In this document: positions 22,982 to 24,548 of the stretch, piece by piece | Position numbering within the stretch: the stretch's first letter is position 1 | How the letters are laid out: each line of letters begins with the position of its first letter | Assembly (NCBI GenBank): GCA_039029915.1 | Contig: JBCCFD010000063.1 | Span: forward strand, 1 to 24,548 | Length of the DNA: 24,548 nt | Direction of reading: 5' to 3' | DNA from: QQUD01 sp039029915 | GTDB lineage: Bacteria > Chloroflexota > Anaerolineae > Promineifilales > Promineifilaceae | Program-made: the position numbers and the translations under genes | Notes under the pieces: model-generated | Told to the model about the DNA's origin: nothing | Seen by the model: the letters and a program-made list of their open reading frames with translations, nothing else | Database searches by the model: none

Positions 22982-24184
22982 TTAACTCATTGGCAAATGC
23001 CTGGCTTTGCAACTGTCCACTCCCATGCTTTTCAAAGAGCCCTGCGTGGTTTAACCCAACGAAGAGATACCCAAGCGGGCTCATTTTGGTCGTGGCGAGG
23101 GCTTATGTATCAGCTCGCTGAGCAGATTGATCCTGACCAAATGTTTCAAATTGCGCGATTTGCCTATGCGGAATTAGCCATGTCTGGGGTAACGGCCGTT
23201 GGTGAATTTCACTATGTGCATCACGACAAGTCGGGCCAACCTTACGCTAACCGGACGGCGCTTTCAGAAGCGGTGATTGAGGCGGCAAAAGCAGCCGGGA
23301 TTCGCATCTGTTTGATTCGGACCGCCTACATGCGCGGTGGGTATCAGCAGGAGGTGGCCTCTGCCCAAAAGCGGTTTGTCGATACGGCCGTTTCTCCCAT
23401 TTTGCAAGATATCGAGAAGCTACAGACCCAATATGCGGCTGATCCAATGGTGCAAATCGCCGTTGCGGCCCACAGTATTCGCGGTGTACCGCTACCGGCA
23501 ATTCAAGAGCTGGCTCAGTTTGCCGGAAATGGTGCGCTGCCCTTTCATATGCACGTGTGTGAACAGCGCCGTGAGCTCGAAGAATCTCTGGCGGAGTATG
23601 GCAAAACCCCAATACAGCTATTAGCTGACGCCAACGTGCTTTCAAATCGTTTTGTTGGCGTTCACGCCACGCACCTCTCCGCGGATGAAATTCAGGCGCT
23701 AGGGCAAACCCAGTCGTTTGTGTGCATTTGCCGGACGACGGAGCGGGATTTAGGAGATGGTTTACCGCCGATACGTCAGCTGATTGAGGCTGGGGCACAA
23801 GTTTGTGTTGGGGTAGATAGCCACGCCTGTGAAAATGCGTTTGAGGAAGTGCGGTCGATAGAATTTGATGAGCGATCCCGACTCGAAGCCCGCCATGTGG
23901 CTCTGGAGGCGCCAGCCCTGCTTGAGGTTGGCACCCGACTAGGTTATGAAGCGTGTGGCTTTACCGATGAGTGGCAAGAGGATACCGTTTCTCTTCGCAA
24001 GGATGATGCGTCGCTGGCAGGTGCTCAAGAAGAAACGGCCGTTGATACCATCACCTTCCACGCTACGCCTCGCGCTGTTGACACCGTGTCGGTTGCTGGA
24101 AAAACGATTGTCGAAAACGGCCGTCATGTAAAGTATGATGAAATTTTGGCAGGATATCTAGGGGCATTGGAACAGCTTTTGTAG
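22952..24184 (+). CDS. hutF: Formimidoylglutamate deiminase (HutF), short N-terminus
   Basis: A 410-residue amidohydrolase converting N-formimidoyl-L-glutamate to N-formyl-L-glutamate and ammonia in histidine degradation. Family marks are the metal-binding 'VHSHAFQRALRG' (His23, His25), 'SFWSWRGLMYQLA', 'VGEFHYVHHD', 'VAAHSIRGVP', 'FHMHVCEQ', 'VGVHATHL', 'CRTTERDLGDG' and 'CVGVDSHACEN' with the conserved Asp. The usual N-terminal beta-sandwich strand set (roughly 40 residues before the HSH motif in family members) is missing; here the protein begins almost at the barrel. The start is uncertain: MIKQP-MIKQT results from a 15-base imperfect duplication, and the Met at 22967 is equally possible. 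No other hut gene is adjacent. Confidence 0.88.
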   Translation: MIKQPMIKQTLTHWQMPGFATVHSHAFQRALRGLTQRRDTQAGSFWSWRGLMYQLAEQIDPDQMFQIARFAYAELAMSGVTAVGEFHYVHHDKSGQPYANRTALSEAVIEAAKAAGIRICLIRTAYMRGGYQQEVASAQKRFVDTAVSPILQDIEKLQTQYAADPMVQIAVAAHSIRGVPLPAIQELAQFAGNGALPFHMHVCEQRRELEESLAEYGKTPIQLLADANVLSNRFVGVHATHLSADEIQALGQTQSFVCICRTTERDLGDGLPPIRQLIEAGAQVCVGVDSHACENAFEEVRSIEFDERSRLEARHVALEAPALLEVGTRLGYEACGFTDEWQEDTVSLRKDDASLAGAQEETAVDTITFHATPRAVDTVSVAGKTIVENGRHVKYDEILAGYLGALEQLL

Positions 24185-24316
24185 GGCGTGAAGCTTGAGG
24201 AAAGAGCTAGAGCTAGACAATAGAGCTTGAGTTACAGGAGACCGTGATAAGGTGCCCTCACTCCATCACCCTATCACTCCATCACCCCCCCCTCACCTTG
24301 TGGTATCATCACCCCT
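24185..24316. repeat. Intergenic word repeats: GAGCTAGA family and CACTCCATCACC runs
   Basis: The first half repeats GAGCTAGAGCTAGA (24204-24216 region) and AGCTTGAG twice, the same words as the two hairpin repeats of the export operon but without the CTCTAGCTC arm. The second half is a C-rich strand with repeated CACTCCATCACC/CTATCACTCC words. TATCAT at 24304-24309 ends 7 bases before the next ATG (24317) and could be its -10 box. Confidence 0.55.
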
Positions 24317-24548
24317 ATGAGCAAACCCTCAAAAACCCTAACAACTGAACAGCTTTTGGCTGATTATCGACTGGTGGTGCGCAGCCGACAGATGAGCTTA
24401 ATGGCACGACAGGAAGTGTTACACGGCCGTGCCAAATTTGGCGGCTTCGGCGACGGCAAAGAGCTACCACTGATGGCGATGGCCCATTATTTTCAGCCTG
24501 GTGATTTTCGGAGCGGGTACTATCGTGATCAAACTTTGTTGCTTGCGC
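24317..24548 (+). CDS. TPP-dependent 2-oxoacid dehydrogenase E1 component, 5' part
   Basis: The first 77 codons of a gene cut by the window end. 'LADYRLVVRSRQMSLMARQE', 'GRAKFGGFGDGKELPLMAMA' and 'PGDFRSGYYRDQT' match the N-terminal part of the alpha-type E1 domain of branched-chain/2-oxoacid dehydrogenases, the thiamine-pyrophosphate enzyme that decarboxylates 2-oxoacids. The 'KFGxFGDGKE' form is typical of proteins in which alpha and beta E1 domains are fused in one chain, but the beta part lies outside the window. There is no ribosome-binding site; a TATCAT box 7 bases upstream suggests a leaderless start. Confidence 0.8.
   Translation, partial: MSKPSKTLTTEQLLADYRLVVRSRQMSLMARQEVLHGRAKFGGFGDGKELPLMAMAHYFQPGDFRSGYYRDQTLLLA

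Larger units (their letters stand above)
675..24430. repeat. Highly iterated palindrome ACGGCCGT, 38 dispersed copies
   Basis: First bases of the copies found by hand: 675, 997, 1114, 1507, 2260, 3514, 3913, 4605, 5205, 5414, 6140, 7844, 8790, 9272, 9459, 10680, 11035, 12320, 12531, 13952, 14154, 14604, 15350, 15817, 16062, 17819, 18024, 18135, 19519, 19850, 21182, 21302, 21528, 23192, 23384, 24035, 24117, 24423. Twenty extend to AACGGCCGTT. Of about 46 CGGCCG sites, 38 are flanked by A and T. All copies lie in coding sequences on either strand. Confidence 0.9.

Noticed and set aside
24241..24300. CACTCCATCACC/CTATCACTCC runs considered as a CRISPR fragment
   Set aside because: Units are 7-12 bases, irregular and without spacers; they fit an intergenic simple repeat.
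675..24430. ACGGCCGT as a transcription-factor operator
   Set aside because: All copies are inside coding sequences, in genes of every function and at any distance from starts; none lies in a promoter region.

Overview
The window looks like chromosomal DNA of a Chloroflexota bacterium, probably from the Anaerolineae/Ardenticatenia side. This is an inference from gene style: secreted repeat proteins ending in a YLPL-like tail, Thr/Pro 'TPTPT' linkers, a LuxR helix-turn-helix fused through a membrane segment to a Kelch propeller, two tandem HlyD-type adaptors in front of a MacB/YknYZ-like ABC pair, and a stand-alone B3/B4-domain protein. No rRNA, tRNA, CRISPR array, transposase or phage gene was seen.

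Layout. 1-725: B3/B4-domain protein (+). 819-4031: secreted beta-helix protein with six InlB-like repeats (-). 4226-4813: BioY biotin transporter S component (-). 5126-12382: a + strand run of adaptor 1, adaptor 2, ABC ATPase, FtsX/MacB permease, OmpR-type response regulator and sensor kinase; the last two overlap by 4 bases. 12407-14785: secreted FG-GAP/VCBS protein (-). 14940-17186: hybrid histidine kinase with two receiver domains (-). 17187-17581: a 395-base gap with no convincing gene. 17582-18280: SAM methyltransferase (-). 18332-19438: family 4 glycosyltransferase (+). 19457-20530: one-pass membrane protein with a Thr/Pro linker (+). 20666-22033: LuxR-TM-Kelch protein (+). 22041-22848: EthD-like protein and flavin reductase (-). 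22952-24184: formimidoylglutamate deiminase (+). 24317-24548: 5' part of a TPP-dependent E1 dehydrogenase (+), cut by the window end.

How the genes work together. The adaptor-ATPase-permease set probably forms one export machine driven by ATP, with the adjacent two-component pair as its likely regulator. The beta-helix, FG-GAP and Kelch proteins are probably all displayed outside the membrane and share a C-terminal tail, which may be a sorting signal. HutF is a histidine-degradation enzyme without other hut genes in view.

The strongest unusual signal is not a gene. The 8-base palindrome ACGGCCGT occurs 38 times by hand count, about once per 650 bases and roughly a hundredfold above expectation. 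Every copy lies inside a coding sequence, and all three reading frames are used. It behaves like a highly iterated palindrome, similar in kind to cyanobacterial HIP1 but with a different sequence. Secondary signals are several genes with a -10 box 6-10 bases before the ATG and no Shine-Dalgarno (probable leaderless mRNAs), and a family of GAGCTAGAG/CTCTAGCTC hairpin repeats between genes of the export operon.
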